A stretch of DNA of 35,781 nt from CBCXVS01 sp965178525. GTDB lineage: Bacteria > Tectomicrobia > Entotheonellia > Entotheonellales > Entotheonellaceae. Shown in pieces: positions 1 to 8,241 of the stretch (position 1 is the stretch's first letter; every line of letters begins with the position of its first letter). The translations under genes were made by a program, and so were the position numbers. Under the pieces are notes generated by a model. It searched no databases and was not told where the DNA came from. It saw only the letters and a program-made list of their open reading frames with translations. The stretch spans positions 1 through 35,781 of the forward strand of contig CBCXVS010000034.1 in the NCBI GenBank assembly GCA_965178525.1, in the 5' to 3' direction.

Positions 1-365
1 AATGGACTTTTGAATTGGGCCAACCTGTTGATCTACTTAACCCTCCGCCTATTCTGCCAGGGGAACTTCGGTCTAGATATTCAGGCCTCCGGTCGCACCC
101 TAATATTGCGCTTTCCCAACCCGAAATGGGGTACGTCGTGGTGGTATGATGGACCGGGAGTTCGGCCGTATCGATGACGAATGGTTCAGCCGACAGCGTC
201 GATGAAACAGGAGCGGGGTCGCTCAGAGGCAGGCTGAAGGCCGGGAAACAAGCGGATTTCAGCGCTTTTGGGCAAGTGGATTAATTGGACTAAACGCCAA
301 TTTTTTAACCCAACCAGGTCATTTTGGTTCAAAGTTTCTGAGAAGGCTATGTGCTTAAGGAGCTA
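1..365. other. left-edge stretch without a recognised gene
   Basis: No gene is recognised here. One plus-strand frame is open from the window edge (about position 3) to a TGA at 147-149. Its translation is proline- and leucine-rich and could be the tail of a gene that begins outside the window. A minus-strand frame is also open to the edge but has no start codon and no recognisable motif. The sequence becomes more AT-rich towards 300, where the AT-rich accessory genes begin. Confidence 0.3.
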
Positions 366-902
366 TCAAGGTGATCCACAAGGCTCTGAAGTCATAGATT
401 GGAAATAAAAGCTCCAGTAATAAGATCCATATTCCTTTGACCGAATCCCATTTAGAGTGGAGCTATAATAGCGCGAACATCCATGCCATCCGCGTATAGT
501 AACCTCACCGCCATCGACACTAATAGCGCCGGTATGCGCTGCTGCTTTACAGATTGAAGAGTTATAAGTATACGTGAAAGTCCCATAGAGTTTCCCCTTT
601 ATCTCCTGTGGGTCGCAGAAATACGTTATAGACTTTGTTACTTTACCATAATGTTTAAAGCTTGCTGAACAGTTCGATATTACTTTATATTTTTCTTTTT
701 GTGTTAAAACATTAGGATTAGAATTACTAGTTCTTGAATTAATGGATTCAATTTTATCTTCTAATATGTTTATTCTTTCTTCTAATTTTATAATTTTATC
801 TTCTAAAATTTTAACTCGGCTAGGTATTCTTTGTCCATAAGCTATATTTACCCACAATAAGAGTACAGACGGAAAATATATATAACAGATTAATTGTATC
901 AT
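366..902 (-). CDS. secreted LCCL-domain protein with N-terminal coiled coil
   Basis: This encodes a 178-residue exported protein. Residues 1-23 form a hydrophobic signal peptide ending AYG/Q. Residues about 28-56 are a Leu/Ile heptad coiled coil (repeats of the type KILEDKI). Residues about 76-170 match the LCCL fold: a YG-x-YT-x-NSSIC core (around 106-118), an AAAHTGAI segment, GGEVTI, then NGI-S-x-x-YGS and a terminal SF-F. LCCL domains are extracellular modules best known from animal factor C and cochlin and also occur in bacteria; a role in binding polysaccharide or lipid is an inference. The base composition is much more AT-rich than the downstream genes, suggesting transfer. It lies 46 bp behind the membrane-protein gene on the same strand, so the two may be co-transcribed. 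No strong ribosome site precedes the ATG. The domain call is from visible motifs. Confidence 0.7.
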   Translation of the reverse strand: MIQLICYIYFPSVLLLWVNIAYGQRIPSRVKILEDKIIKLEERINILEDKIESINSRTSNSNPNVLTQKEKYKVISNCSASFKHYGKVTKSITYFCDPQEIKGKLYGTFTYTYNSSICKAAAHTGAISVDGGEVTIRGWHGCSRYYSSTLNGIRSKEYGSYYWSFYFQSMTSEPCGSP

Positions 903-948
903 TGTATAATATAATCCTCATACCACATCAGTTATCAAAATTGTGTGA

Positions 949-1389
949 TCAATAACATGGGTCGAGATGCTTCCATTCTAATTTCGTTCCTTTTGGAAGA
1001 GATATTACCATGCAAGCAATACCCATATTTGCAATAGTAAGGCCGTCTCGGATTAGAAGAGGATTACCTCGTTCTTCAACTCCGAGTTCAGTAAGCCTTT
1101 CATTAGCTTTCATATCACGGAGCAAGTATAGTCCAGACTCAGTCGGCAATAGAGGATTGAGGTAAAACATAGAAAAATAAGGACGAAGAACTAAGAAGCC
1201 AAAAATCAAAGCCAGGGAACAAAAACTGACGATAATAGTAGTAACAATTGGTCTTGGGATCAATTGACGCAGATACATAAGCAATATTGTTACCATAAGT
1301 ACAAGAAATACAAAAATTGCCGCTTTACTTTTTGATGCACTATTAATGATGGGCTCTATCGTATTGAGAATCTCTGTGACAATGGACAT
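949..1389 (-). CDS. small two-helix membrane protein, function unknown
   Basis: I do not recognise a family. The 146-residue product has an amphipathic N-terminus, two membrane segments (about residues 22-40 and 48-68) and a soluble C-terminal half containing SGLYLLRDMKANERLT and a hydrophobic stretch near residues 120-132. It shares the AT-rich composition of the LCCL gene that follows and probably forms a two-gene unit with it. The C-terminal domain may face the periplasm or cytoplasm; topology cannot be fixed by eye. It could be an anchor or secretion partner of the LCCL protein, which is inference from adjacency only. Confidence 0.5.
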   Translation of the reverse strand: MSIVTEILNTIEPIINSASKSKAAIFVFLVLMVTILLMYLRQLIPRPIVTTIIVSFCSLALIFGFLVLRPYFSMFYLNPLLPTESGLYLLRDMKANERLTELGVEERGNPLLIRDGLTIANMGIACMVISLPKGTKLEWKHLDPCY

Positions 1390-1548
1390 CGATTTTCTAT
1401 CTCATGTCTGAATAGTAGTAGAAAGATGCAAGATGCGGTTAATAGGAAATATCTGTATGGTCCGGTCTCATAAACAGTCAGGTCCAGTATCCTCTGAAAC
1501 ACTTCGGCCACCCCTTGAATTTGACACGAAACTGCTCTAATCTGTCTC

Positions 1549-1823
1549 ATGATGAATCCAACCATACAACTTTACGACACACAAGGCAACCGTCTCTATC
1601 TGACATCCCAAGAGCGAGACGATTCCTCTATAGGGTCAGCATACAGGAGCGACTCATTCGCACCTTTTACAGCGTCTTGTACTATACGGGATGCCGCATT
1701 TCCGAAGCGTTGCAGGTGAGTCCCAGGCAGGTTGATTTTTCAGACTAGGTTATCATCTTTGAAAGTCTCAAACGGTGCCGTAAGGGCCTCTACAGAGCGG
1801 TGCCCGTGCCTGCCTCAATGTAG
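1549..1823 (+). pseudogene. decayed tyrosine recombinase/integrase fragment
   Basis: The start ATGATGAATCC at 1549 begins a frame reading MMNPTIQLYDTQGNRLYLTS. Near 1618 the frame must shift to continue as RRFLYRV and then FYSVLYYTGCRISEAL, the box-I region of phage-type integrases with the catalytic Arg in TGCRISEAL. A TAG at 1746-1748 interrupts it, after which the same frame continues VIIFESLKRCRKGLYRAVPVP, another integrase-like segment, before ending at 1821. No His-x-x-Arg or catalytic Tyr region remains, so this is a non-functional remnant with a frameshift, an internal stop and a missing C-terminal half. It suggests that the flanking accessory genes arrived on a mobile element. Confidence 0.65.
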
Positions 1824-1832
1824 TTGTATGAG

Positions 1833-2114
1833 ATGATGGAGTTTGAGTGGGACGAGAACAAGCGCCGTACTAATATCCACGATCATGGCGTTGACTTCGT
1901 GGACGTGGCGCAGATTTTCGACGGAAGGCCCGTCTTTACATACTATTCACCAAGGAACGATGAAGACCGATGGGCAACCGTCGGTATGATCGACGACCAA
2001 TTCTATCTGGTGGTGTGGACCCCACGTAACAGAAGGACGCGGATCATTTCCGCGTATAGAGCTGATGACTGGGAAATCCGAGAATACCGTACATTACACG
2101 GCGGCACAGCTTGA
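1833..2114 (+). CDS. brnT: BrnT family ribonuclease toxin
   Basis: BrnT is the RelE-fold mRNA-cleaving toxin of the BrnT/BrnA system. The protein opens with the family hallmark FEWDENKRRTNIHDHGVDF, continues through an IFDGRPVFTY segment and the central EDRWATVG strand, and ends with RTRIISAYRADDWEIREY, where the conserved Arg and Ala of the RIISAR-type motif are visible. The ATG at 1833 (or 1836) fits the family N-terminus; an upstream TTG at 1824 is possible but less likely. The 3' end overlaps brnA by about 50 bp, the usual toxin-first arrangement of this family, in which the antitoxin dimer represses the shared promoter. It looks intact. It follows directly after the dead integrase. Confidence 0.9.
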   Translation: MMEFEWDENKRRTNIHDHGVDFVDVAQIFDGRPVFTYYSPRNDEDRWATVGMIDDQFYLVVWTPRNRRTRIISAYRADDWEIREYRTLHGGTA

Positions 2115-2400
2115 AGCCAGGCGCCGCCGCGGGGAAGGGCAAACGGACTGGACCATGAGTGATGAGGAAGCCAGGCACCGCCGTCATGCTGACCCTGAAG
2201 CACCGCAACCCTATCCGGGCTGGGAGCAGACGGTCACCGTCGAGCTGCCTGAACCCAAAGAGCAGATCACCTTACGGCTTGACAGGGATATGCTCAGGTG
2301 GTTTCGTGCGAAGGGCACAGGCTATCAAACGCTCATGAATGCCGTCCTCAGAAGCTATTACGATCACGAACGCCGTTCTGAGAGCCATGAAGCACGATGA
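2065..2400 (+). CDS. brnA: BrnA family antitoxin
   Basis: BrnA neutralises BrnT and represses the operon through a ribbon-helix-helix domain. The 111-residue product shows the family N-terminal toxin-wrapping region (YTAAQLEARRRRGEGQTDW) and the C-terminal DNA-binding part with ITLRLDRDMLRWFRAKGTGYQ followed by an LMNAVLRSYY helix. The ATG at 2065 lies inside brnT in another frame, so the two are translationally coupled. The gene appears intact, with a few extra residues (HERRSESHEAR) after the usual end. Confidence 0.9.
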   Translation: MTGKSENTVHYTAAQLEARRRRGEGQTDWTMSDEEARHRRHADPEAPQPYPGWEQTVTVELPEPKEQITLRLDRDMLRWFRAKGTGYQTLMNAVLRSYYDHERRSESHEAR

Positions 2401-2514
2401 GCCCGTTTCCACTGGTAAATTTTCTCTCATACGAACCATAATCCTGTTATGACCAGGGTGTATCACTGGTGTGCTCGACGTGCAAACGCAGGACACAAAT
2501 CCACTATCCACACC

Positions 2515-3882
2515 CTAATTCCCATACACCAACCGGGGTAACCAGAGAATAATCTCGGGAAAGAGCACCACGAGGGCCAGCCCCAGCGCCTGCAGGAGCA
2601 AAAACGGTAGGGCGGAGCGGAAAATGATCCCCATCGTGATGTCCTCCGGCGCCACGCTTTTCAGGTAAAACAGGGCGTAGCCGAACGGCGGGCTGAGGAA
2701 GGACATCTGCATGTTGACCATGTAGACCACACCGAACCACAGGGGAATCTCGCTTGGCTTGACGCCTGGCAGGCCCAGTAAGCCATCAAACGGGAGCGAG
2801 GTCATCAGAGGCACGAAAATCGGCACGGCCAGCAGCAAAATGCCCACCCAGTCCAAGAACATGCCGAGCACGATCAAAATGACCATCATGAGCAGCAAAA
2901 TGCCGTAGGGTCCCAGTCCGGTGGCTACCAGGGAGTCGGTGACGAATTGTTGCCCGCCATTGACGACGTAAAACCCGACGAAGATGCTGGCGCCGAACAT
3001 GATCCAGAGCACCATGGTCGACGCCTTCAAGGTCGTCAGGGCGGCGAGTTTGATATTGGTCAACGACAGCCGGCGCGCCAGGGCCGCGACCACCAGGGCG
3101 CCAAACGTGCCGATACCGGCGGCTTCCACCGGGGTGGCAATGCCGGTAAAAATCACGCCCAACACCAGGACGACCAGGATGATCGGCGCGATAATGCTGC
3201 GCAGCAGGCGGATTTTTCCCCGGACATTCACCCGCTCCTCGCGGGGCAGGGCCGGCCCGAAAGTCGGATTCAGATAGCTGCGGGCCGTGACGTACAGGAT
3301 GTACAGGCCGGAGAGCAACAGACCGGGCAGAAAGGCGCCGACGAACAGCTCCCCCACTGATTGCTGGGCCACGACCGCAAAAATGATGGCCAGGATGGAC
3401 GGCGGGATCAGGATGCCCAATGTGCCGCCGGCCAGGATGGCGCCACAGGCCATCTCGGGATTGTAGTGGCGCCGCAGCATGGCCGGCAGGGCAATGATGC
3501 CCATGGTCACTTCCGTGGCGCCGATGACGCCCACCATGGCGGCGAGAATGGTCGAGGCGATAATGGTGGCCGTGGCCAGGCCGCCCCGTAAGCCGCCCAG
3601 GACGCGGTAGATGACATCGAACAGCTCTTCGATGAGCCCGGCCCGTTTGAGGACAGACGCCATGAAAATAAATAGCGGAATGGCCGAGAGTTGATAGTCC
3701 GTCATGAACGGAAAGATGCGCGAGGGCAGGATGTTGAGCATCGCGGCATCGCCAAAAAGAAACAGAAACACCACGCCCAGGCCGCCGGTGACAAAGGCCA
3801 ATGGCAACCCGGCCATAAGCAGCAGGACGAGGGAGCTAAACATCAGCAGCGTGAGCCATCCGATTCCGATTTCCCAACCCAT
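2515..3882 (-). CDS. dctM: TRAP transporter large permease (DctM family)
   Basis: This is the large membrane subunit of a tripartite ATP-independent periplasmic transporter, which uses the sodium or proton gradient to import organic acids delivered by a DctP protein. The 455-residue product is hydrophobic throughout, with about twelve membrane segments. DctM landmarks include AIPLFIFMASVLKRAGL near residue 68, a GATEVTMGIIALPAML segment, AGGTLGILIPPSI, and FGVVYMVNMQMSFLSPPFGYALFYL near the C-terminus. It follows dctQ after a 3-bp gap and is the last gene of the operon. It ends in TAG and looks intact. Confidence 0.93.
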   Translation of the reverse strand: MGWEIGIGWLTLLMFSSLVLLLMAGLPLAFVTGGLGVVFLFLFGDAAMLNILPSRIFPFMTDYQLSAIPLFIFMASVLKRAGLIEELFDVIYRVLGGLRGGLATATIIASTILAAMVGVIGATEVTMGIIALPAMLRRHYNPEMACGAILAGGTLGILIPPSILAIIFAVVAQQSVGELFVGAFLPGLLLSGLYILYVTARSYLNPTFGPALPREERVNVRGKIRLLRSIIAPIILVVLVLGVIFTGIATPVEAAGIGTFGALVVAALARRLSLTNIKLAALTTLKASTMVLWIMFGASIFVGFYVVNGGQQFVTDSLVATGLGPYGILLLMMVILIVLGMFLDWVGILLLAVPIFVPLMTSLPFDGLLGLPGVKPSEIPLWFGVVYMVNMQMSFLSPPFGYALFYLKSVAPEDITMGIIFRSALPFLLLQALGLALVVLFPEIILWLPRLVYGN

Positions 3883-3885
3883 AAT

Positions 3886-4731
3886 TTACGCTTGTCTTCC
3901 CGTTAAGATGGCCATGTCTTGACACAATTTGGCGAACCCTTGCAGGATCAGCAGAAACGCACCCAGGGCGATGGTGATTTTCACTGGCCAGTACTGAATG
4001 GCCCATTCCGTGAAGGACACCTCCCAGACGAAGATGGCGTCCGCCATGAAAATCCAACCCGTCCAGAACAAGGCCAGCGCAAAGATGAAAAAGAACACCG
4101 AGGTGAGCACGTCGACCAGGGCCTTGACGCGCTCCGGGAGATAGAGATAGAGCACGTCGACACGGACATGGCCATCCTCACGGTAGGTATAGGCGCCCGC
4201 GAGCATGTATTGCATGCCGAACATCAAAAACATACTCTCGTGGGCCCAGTTGGTGGGGGAATTGAAGACGTATCGGGCGAGCACTTCGTAGTAATAGACG
4301 AACACCGCGATGACCGCCCAGTAGCCCACAAACTCTCCGGTAAAGCCGTTGATCGCGTCGATCGCATCGCCAAACCGCGAGCGGGTGCGTTGGGCCTCAC
4401 GCGTACCGGCCATCGCGGTTTCGTCCATCGCCGTTGCCGTGGCGCGAGCGGCTTCCCCGGCTTCCAACGTGGCACGCTGACGAACCAGCCGGGGCAGCCA
4501 TACCGCATCAAGCAATAGCAATACGGCCATCAGCGCGGCCAGCGCGCCGGTCATGCGATACCACTTGGCATAGCCGGCGCTTTCCGCCGTCACGGCCTGC
4601 TTCGCGGACGCCAAGGCTTGTCTGGCCTCGGCCAGCTTTTGCTCTGCGCCCTCGGTTTCCCGCGTCACCGCATCTTGCGCCCGTTCCAAGTCGAACGCCG
4701 AAATGCTCAGTTGATTTTTGGCGCTGGACAC
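3886..4731 (-). CDS. dctQ: TRAP transporter small permease (DctQ family) with coiled-coil N-terminal extension
   Basis: This is the small membrane subunit pairing with DctM. The core DctQ domain (about residues 125-281) has four membrane segments and the family signature VLARYVFNSPTNWAHE, where Trp-Ala-x-Glu is typical. Before it lie a predicted coiled coil (residues about 12-55, many Ala/Glu/Gln), an extra membrane helix (about 58-80) and an Ala/Thr-rich linker, making it longer than an ordinary DctQ. The frame opens with GTG at 4731 immediately after the TAG (4732-4734) of the preceding gene and in the same frame. The GTG may therefore not be a true start; the two frames may be one gene split by a stop. 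No ribosome site is evident before the GTG. Confidence 0.85.
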   Translation of the reverse strand: MSSAKNQLSISAFDLERAQDAVTRETEGAEQKLAEARQALASAKQAVTAESAGYAKWYRMTGALAALMAVLLLLDAVWLPRLVRQRATLEAGEAARATATAMDETAMAGTREAQRTRSRFGDAIDAINGFTGEFVGYWAVIAVFVYYYEVLARYVFNSPTNWAHESMFLMFGMQYMLAGAYTYREDGHVRVDVLYLYLPERVKALVDVLTSVFFFIFALALFWTGWIFMADAIFVWEVSFTEWAIQYWPVKITIALGAFLLILQGFAKLCQDMAILTGRQA

Positions 4732-5001
4732 CTAGTTGGTGGCGTGCTTGACCTGCACATTGCCCAGCAGAATCAAGATGAACAAGGGGATATACACCAT
4801 GCCCCAGACGTTTTTGACATAGAAGCGGTGGATGCCGACAAAACCCGCACACAGCCAAAGCATATAGGCAATCGGATAGGATAAGCCGCGATGCGCCTCC
4901 CGGCCGGCCTGACGGCGCACGAGGAACATGGCCAGGAGGGGCAGCAAGACCAAGCCTGACCAGTAGAGCCAATGGGGTAAGACGAAGGTAATACTCGGCA
5001 T
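4732..5001 (-). CDS. small TM2-like membrane protein, probable N-terminal part of the DctQ protein
   Basis: The 89-residue product has a first membrane segment (about residues 6-27), a basic loop, then a helix-turn-helix membrane hairpin with LCAGFVGIHRFYVKNVWGMVYI. The G-x-HRFY element is the hallmark of TM2-domain proteins. It sits between dctP and dctQ. It ends at a TAG that is followed directly, in the same frame, by the dctQ reading frame. I infer that the ancestral gene encoded TM2 domain, coiled coil and DctQ as one polypeptide of about 370 residues and that a single base change (for example CAG to TAG) split it. Independent expression of the two halves cannot be excluded. Confidence 0.75.
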   Translation of the reverse strand: MPSITFVLPHWLYWSGLVLLPLLAMFLVRRQAGREAHRGLSYPIAYMLWLCAGFVGIHRFYVKNVWGMVYIPLFILILLGNVQVKHATN

Positions 5002-5041
5002 ATTGAGATCTCAATCATGGATAGGACGGAGTGCGTGTCCA

Positions 5042-6208
5042 TCACGACCCCTTCAGCTTCTGATCCTTAATCATCTCCGGGGTCACATAGCCCAGGCTGC
5101 CGGACATCATATAATCGAGCTGGATTTTGAACACCCGCGCCGCGTCTTTGTTCTTGTTGGCCCATTTGTACCACAGAGGTACGGCCAGTTTCGTGAATGC
5201 CGCCACGTCGCGCTCGCTCAGCCGGGTGACGATCGTGCCCGCCGCCTCGAACTTTTTCCAGGCCTCCTGGTCAGCTTGCTGAATCTTGGCGTGATGCAAA
5301 TCCGAATAGACGTGAATTTCCATTTCCACAAATCGTTTCATCTCCGGCGACAGCGCATTCCACGCCTTCATACCCACTGTCAGGTCCATCAAATCCACCG
5401 GCTGGTAGATGGACATGAAGCCCGCAGGGCCCATGGAGATGTACTTGGTCACCTGATGAAAGCCCAAGGCATAGTTAATCGCCGGGCCGACGTAATCGGC
5501 CACATCGATGGTGCCTTTTTCCAGCGCCGGAAAAATTTCACTACCGGGAAGCAGCGTGGTTTTGGCGCCCGCCGCGGTGAACAGCTCCGAGACCATTCCC
5601 CCGGGCACACGCATTTTCCGGCCCCGGAAATCCTCAATCGAGCGGATCGGCACCTTTGAATGGATGATGTTCGGACCGTGATGGATCGGACCCACATAGC
5701 GCATGTTGAATTTGGCAAACAAGTCGCGGGCGATTTCCAAACCGTTCAAGGCATAGTAAAAGACGTCCCATTCATGCGGATTGCGCAGGCCCAGGGGATA
5801 GGAACTCAAGAACACCGAGGCCGGCATGCGGCCCGCCCAGTACAGGGTAAAGGGGTTCATGGCCTCGATCACCCCGTTTTTCACGGCATCGAACAACTGA
5901 AAGTCGCCGACGACATCCTTGGCGCCAAAGGGTTTGAAGGCCAACTCCCCGCCGGTTTTCTCGACGATGCTGTGGCACCAATCTTTAAAAATCTGCAGGC
6001 CGATACCGCCGGGCCAGGACGTCTGGATACGCCAGGTCGCCGTGTCGGCCTTGGCCGTGCGAATGTTAAAACCGAGATTCCCGGCTGTCGCGGCCGCCGC
6101 CGCGCCCACACTCGTGGCCATCGTACGTTGCAGGAATGTCCGGCGCCCGGCTGGCCTGTCCTGTGGGGTCTCATCGATGTTTGGGTCTGCTCTTGTCTCA
6201 TGCTCCAT
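5042..6208 (-). CDS. dctP: TRAP transporter substrate-binding protein (DctP/TakP-like)
   Basis: This is the periplasmic receptor of the TRAP system. The 388-residue precursor has a twin-arginine signal (GRRTFLQRTMATS followed by an Ala-rich stretch and a cleavage-like TAKADT near residue 55). The mature domain shows ATWRIQTSWPGG at its start, the RVPGGM arginine-clamp segment near residue 210, then GSEIFPALEKGTIDVADYVGP, typical of the TakP/DctP7 branch that binds 2-oxo acids or similar monocarboxylates. The exact ligand cannot be read from sequence. The start is supported by an AAGG-type ribosome site about 10 bases upstream. It is the first TRAP gene, with a 40-bp gap to the TM2-like gene. 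Confidence 0.92.
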   Translation of the reverse strand: MEHETRADPNIDETPQDRPAGRRTFLQRTMATSVGAAAAATAGNLGFNIRTAKADTATWRIQTSWPGGIGLQIFKDWCHSIVEKTGGELAFKPFGAKDVVGDFQLFDAVKNGVIEAMNPFTLYWAGRMPASVFLSSYPLGLRNPHEWDVFYYALNGLEIARDLFAKFNMRYVGPIHHGPNIIHSKVPIRSIEDFRGRKMRVPGGMVSELFTAAGAKTTLLPGSEIFPALEKGTIDVADYVGPAINYALGFHQVTKYISMGPAGFMSIYQPVDLMDLTVGMKAWNALSPEMKRFVEMEIHVYSDLHHAKIQQADQEAWKKFEAAGTIVTRLSERDVAAFTKLAVPLWYKWANKNKDAARVFKIQLDYMMSGSLGYVTPEMIKDQKLKGS

Positions 6209-6354
6209 CGTGTCTCACCTTCCCTTGGCGCTCTGCGCGGATCCAGGGCGTAAGTTTTGCAATGGCCAGCGCGGTCAGCGCCCGAACAGAATTACCTTCA
6301 TATTTTTCCTCTGGAAAAACGATGTCGCTAATTTTGTCCAGGAACTTATAACGC

Positions 6355-7200
6355 TTATGCGAGAACTTGCTCCGCCGTCTGCTCGAGTTCCGTCAAGGCC
6401 GCATCGCTCAACGTCGTCGAGAGCCTGACGATCACCCGGTCGGCGCCGGCCGCCTCGAATCGCTTGATGGCCTCGGCGTCGCTACCTTCTCCAAAAACGG
6501 TGATGTCGATGGCCTTCGGGTCACGTCCGGCCGCGGTGGCGAGTTCATCCAAGGTGTCCCGGCCCTGCTTAATATCCTCAGGCGTCGCCCGGACCGGCAT
6601 CCAGCCATCGCCCCAGGCGATCACGCGCTTGAAGACATTGCGGGCTGAGCCCCCCAGGAGGACGGGCGGATGGGGCTTTTGCGCCGGCTTGGGGAACGAC
6701 CGCACCGGTGGAAAGTCGTAAAACGTCCCGTAATATTCCGCTTCGTCATGGCTCCAGAGTTCTTTCATGGCCAGGATCGCCTCCCGCGTCTGTCCCCAGC
6801 GGTGGTCGAAATTGCCACCCATGATCTCGGTTTCTTCCCGCAGCCAGCCGGCCCCAATGCCGAAGATAAACCTGCCGTTGGAATAATAGTCCAGGGCGGC
6901 AATCGCTTTGGCCAGCACTAGCGGATTGCGCTCCGGAACTAAGCAGATCCCCGTTCCAAGCTTGATCGTCGTGGTGACGGCAGAGGCCCGGGCCAAACCG
7001 AGGAAGGGATCGGCCATGTCACTCATGAATACCGGGATGGAGCCATCCGCACTCCCCTGGTAGCGGCTGCTCGCGTGCACGGGCATGACCGGATGTTCCG
7101 GCAGCCACAGGGACTCAAATCCCAGCGACTCGGCCTTTTGGGCGATGACCGCGACATCGATCGACCGGCTTGAGATCGTCATATTCACGCCAATTTTCAT
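6355..7200 (-). CDS. LLM-class, probably F420-dependent, oxidoreductase
   Basis: This is a luciferase-like monooxygenase-superfamily TIM-barrel protein of 281 residues. It begins MKIGVNM and contains the family's AESLGFESLWLPEHP motif, the strand IKLGTGICLVPERNPLVLAKAIAALD, the flavin/F420-binding FIFGIGAGWLREE loop and the late PPVLLGG strand. Members use reduced F420 or FMN on diverse substrates, which cannot be specified here. The ATG at 7200 is preceded by a strong AAGGAGAGG site, so longer versions are not needed. It lies 146 bp upstream of dctP on the same strand and may be co-expressed, suggesting that the transported acid and the redox step could belong together (inference). Confidence 0.88.
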   Translation of the reverse strand: MKIGVNMTISSRSIDVAVIAQKAESLGFESLWLPEHPVMPVHASSRYQGSADGSIPVFMSDMADPFLGLARASAVTTTIKLGTGICLVPERNPLVLAKAIAALDYYSNGRFIFGIGAGWLREETEIMGGNFDHRWGQTREAILAMKELWSHDEAEYYGTFYDFPPVRSFPKPAQKPHPPVLLGGSARNVFKRVIAWGDGWMPVRATPEDIKQGRDTLDELATAAGRDPKAIDITVFGEGSDAEAIKRFEAAGADRVIVRLSTTLSDAALTELEQTAEQVLA

Positions 7201-7418
7201 GCTCCTCTCCTTCTGCAACCGGATCCATGCCAATGGGTTTTGCCGTGCCAAACGCCTGTTTGATCGAGACCACAGTATAGGCATTTGTTCCGTGGTTGCA
7301 AGAGTTCGCCACATGGTACCTTGCCGATGCCACACCCGCTCCGTATAATCGTGCTGTCCACATCCGCCAGCTGCATCGCACGGTTTGGGCCCCTAGGCTC
7401 GGTCTGGAGATATGTACT

Positions 7419-8081
7419 ATGGCATTGACTCAAGAACTACGTCAAACATACCACACCCTCTGGGAACGGATGGTGACCCATCCCTTTGTACAAGAGATGG
7501 GTGACGGCACCCTGCCGACGGAGACCTTTCGCCGGTATTTTTTGCAAGACTATGTCTTTGTCAACGACCTAGTTGCCATGGTGGCGATGGGCATGGCCAA
7601 AGCCCCGGATTTTGCCGCCGCCGATCAGCTGAACCGTTTCCTGACCGGCATTCTCAACCCGGAAAACGACCTATTTGTGCGGACGTTCAGAGAGCTTGGG
7701 GCGTCGGAGGCGGAGTACACGTCGGCGAGTGCATCCCCGACCACGCAGGCCTTCGGCGACTTTCTGGTGCGGACCGGGCTGGAGGGCCGTTTCGAAGATA
7801 TCCTCACCATTCTCTACGTGACCGAAGGCACGTATCTCGATTGGGGCACGCGCTTGTTGCAAGCGGGCAAGCAGCCGGATCATCCCGTTTACCGCGAGTG
7901 GATCACCCTGCATGGGCCGGACGTGTTGGGCGAGCTGGTGACGTGGACCGGCCAGCAGCTTGACCGGGCTGACTTGGGAACGCGCCGTCCGCGTCTGGAG
8001 CACATTTTTCTGACGGCGCTGCGCTACGAGTATCGCTTTTGGGAAGCGGCGTATCACGGCGACACCTGGCCGGATCAATGA
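7419..8081 (+). CDS. tenA: TenA-family protein (thiaminase II-like, Cys-less type)
   Basis: TenA proteins hydrolyse pyrimidine breakdown products of thiamin to salvage HMP. The 220-residue all-helical product has the N-terminal HPFVQEMGDGTLPTETFRRY segment, the QDYVFVNDL helix, and the terminal ALRYEYRFWEAAY helix carrying Glu and Tyr/Trp residues typical of the active site. I see no cysteine in the protein, so it belongs with TenA homologues that lack the classic nucleophilic Cys (TenA_E type). The ATG at 7419 has a GGAG about 10 bases upstream; longer versions from 7296 overlap the divergent promoter region. No thiamin genes are adjacent. It may act on another amino-pyrimidine. Confidence 0.88.
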   Translation: MALTQELRQTYHTLWERMVTHPFVQEMGDGTLPTETFRRYFLQDYVFVNDLVAMVAMGMAKAPDFAAADQLNRFLTGILNPENDLFVRTFRELGASEAEYTSASASPTTQAFGDFLVRTGLEGRFEDILTILYVTEGTYLDWGTRLLQAGKQPDHPVYREWITLHGPDVLGELVTWTGQQLDRADLGTRRPRLEHIFLTALRYEYRFWEAAYHGDTWPDQ

Positions 8082-8241
8082 GGTCGGAACAGGGCTGATG
8101 ACGCGGCTGCGCTTCTCCGCAGTGACGTGGATGACTCTCGCGGGGACTTTTTAGGGTATGCTATGAGCGAGCCCACTGTCTTTGCTGGCAACCGCCCAGG
8201 AGACGATTATACAGACGGGCTATCATGGTGGGGCGCAAGAG

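Noticed and set aside
3..149. Edge frame on the plus strand
   Set aside because: Only 48 codons without a start are visible and no family can be recognised, so it is only noted as part of the left edge.
2947..3906. Long plus-strand frames opposite dctM rich in Gly/His/Asp
   Set aside because: They are antisense shadows of a high-GC membrane protein gene and show no motif or ribosome site.
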